Source of the DNA: Desulfobacteraceae bacterium
Lineage (GTDB): Bacteria; Desulfobacterota; Desulfobacteria; Desulfobacterales; Desulfatirhabdiaceae
Length of the DNA: 6,154 nt
Reading direction: 5' to 3'
Assembly (NCBI GenBank): GCA_027325475.1
Contig: DAIEFO010000145.1
Span: 1-6,154, forward strand
The notes beneath the pieces were generated by a model. The model did no database searches. It was not told where the DNA came from and saw nothing but the letters and a program-made list of their open reading frames with translations. Every line of letters begins with the position of its first letter. The first letter of the stretch is position 1. Shown piece after piece: positions 5,661 through 6,154 of the stretch. The position numbers and the translations under genes were made by a program.

Positions 5661-6154
5661 CTATTCTCTGTCTGTTTCACTAATATTCTTCAATCGCAGT
5701 GCTTTCCCGTCCCGTTGATAATATATCATTACATCATCTCCGGCATTCCAGGTGCTCTCCGGCAGGGAAAAATACTCGATTGACATACTGAATGTTATCA
5801 ACTTTTTCTGGCGTGGGGAATACACAGTTATCTGTCTTTTATCTCTGTTGATAATCGGGAATTTTTTGGGTTTTTGAATAGCCTTGTCATATACGAGTGG
5901 GTGTTTTTTCTCAATATTGTCCTGTTCATCGATCAGGGTGTAGTTAATGGTTTTAAACCCCCGAGTGATGGTGTCGAAAATGATGATCTGTTTTTTTACT
6001 GCATCCAGCTTCATACGTTGTCCCGCTTTGGGTTCTGGGCTCATATCTTTGAGGTTGACCGGCTTCTGGTACACTACAGGTAGAGAGTTGTAATCCGGCT
6101 GTCTGGCATCATGATTCACATCTCTAGCAATGGTGATCAGCCCTTTATCTCTAT
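5661..6154 (-). CDS. Uncharacterised beta-rich repeat protein, C-terminal part (5' end outside window)
   Basis: The frame is open from the TAG at 5663-5661 to the right edge, giving 163 visible residues. A GTG at 6119 could serve as a start, but the residues before it ('RDKGLITIARDV') read as protein and match later segments, so I treat the gene as cut by the window. I do not recognise it with confidence. It has no cysteines or membrane segment in the visible part. It is rich in Lys, Asp and beta-branched residues. Numbering from GTG 6119, short strand motifs recur: I-T-I (-5 to -3), I-I-I-F (45-48) and I-T-V-Y (97-100), about 50-52 residues apart. The C-terminal end reads 'TWNAGDDVMIYYQRDGKALRL'; this Trp-x-x-Gly-Asp ... 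Tyr-Tyr ... Gly-Lys-Ala pattern resembles, from memory and unverified, a small Desulfovibrio lipoprotein-type domain (DUF4881). It is the upstream partner of the barrel gene, so a periplasmic or envelope role is likely but inferred. Base composition is low in G+C (18 of 60 bases at 5821-5880). Confidence 0.7.
   Translation of the reverse strand, partial: RDKGLITIARDVNHDARQPDYNSLPVVYQKPVNLKDMSPEPKAGQRMKLDAVKKQIIIFDTITRGFKTINYTLIDEQDNIEKKHPLVYDKAIQKPKKFPIINRDKRQITVYSPRQKKLITFSMSIEYFSLPESTWNAGDDVMIYYQRDGKALRLKNISETDRE

Overview
The window looks like a piece of a bacterial chromosome, probably from a Gram-negative anaerobe. A beta-barrel outer-membrane protein with a signal peptide and a terminal Phe shows there is an outer membrane. 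A nickel-pincer cofactor gene (larC) beside housekeeping argC and folD, plus an intergenic palindromic repeat of a style I associate from memory with complete-oxidising sulfate reducers, suggests Desulfobacterota (Desulfobacteraceae-like). That assignment is inference and could not be checked here.

Positions 1-4192 are read on the + strand. They hold the 3' end of an M1-family aminopeptidase (ERAP1-like C-terminal domain), larC 16 bases downstream (probably the same transcript), a gene-free stretch at 1900-2199 that is mostly an imperfect palindromic repeat bounded by 13-base direct repeats, then argC (arginine biosynthesis) and folD (C1-folate metabolism) 46 bases apart. Three starts differ from the longest possible reading frames: larC is placed at GTG 724, argC at ATG 2200 and folD at ATG 3284, each because of Shine-Dalgarno spacing and the family's normal N-terminus.

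Around 4193-4291 the two strands converge. This gap holds a strong 13-bp hairpin (4219-4249) that lacks a classical U-tract on either strand. Positions 4292-6154 are read on the - strand. They hold a complete outer-membrane beta-barrel protein and, upstream of it by 10 bases, the 3' part of a protein I could not name that runs off the right edge. That protein shows a repeat of roughly 50 residues built on short beta-strand motifs. The two - strand genes are evidently co-transcribed and may act together at the cell envelope.

The + strand genes are ordinary metabolism and do not obviously form one pathway. The points most worth a second look are the intergenic repeat and the barrel plus repeat-protein pair. 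I do not see convincing evidence for a wholly new system in this window.
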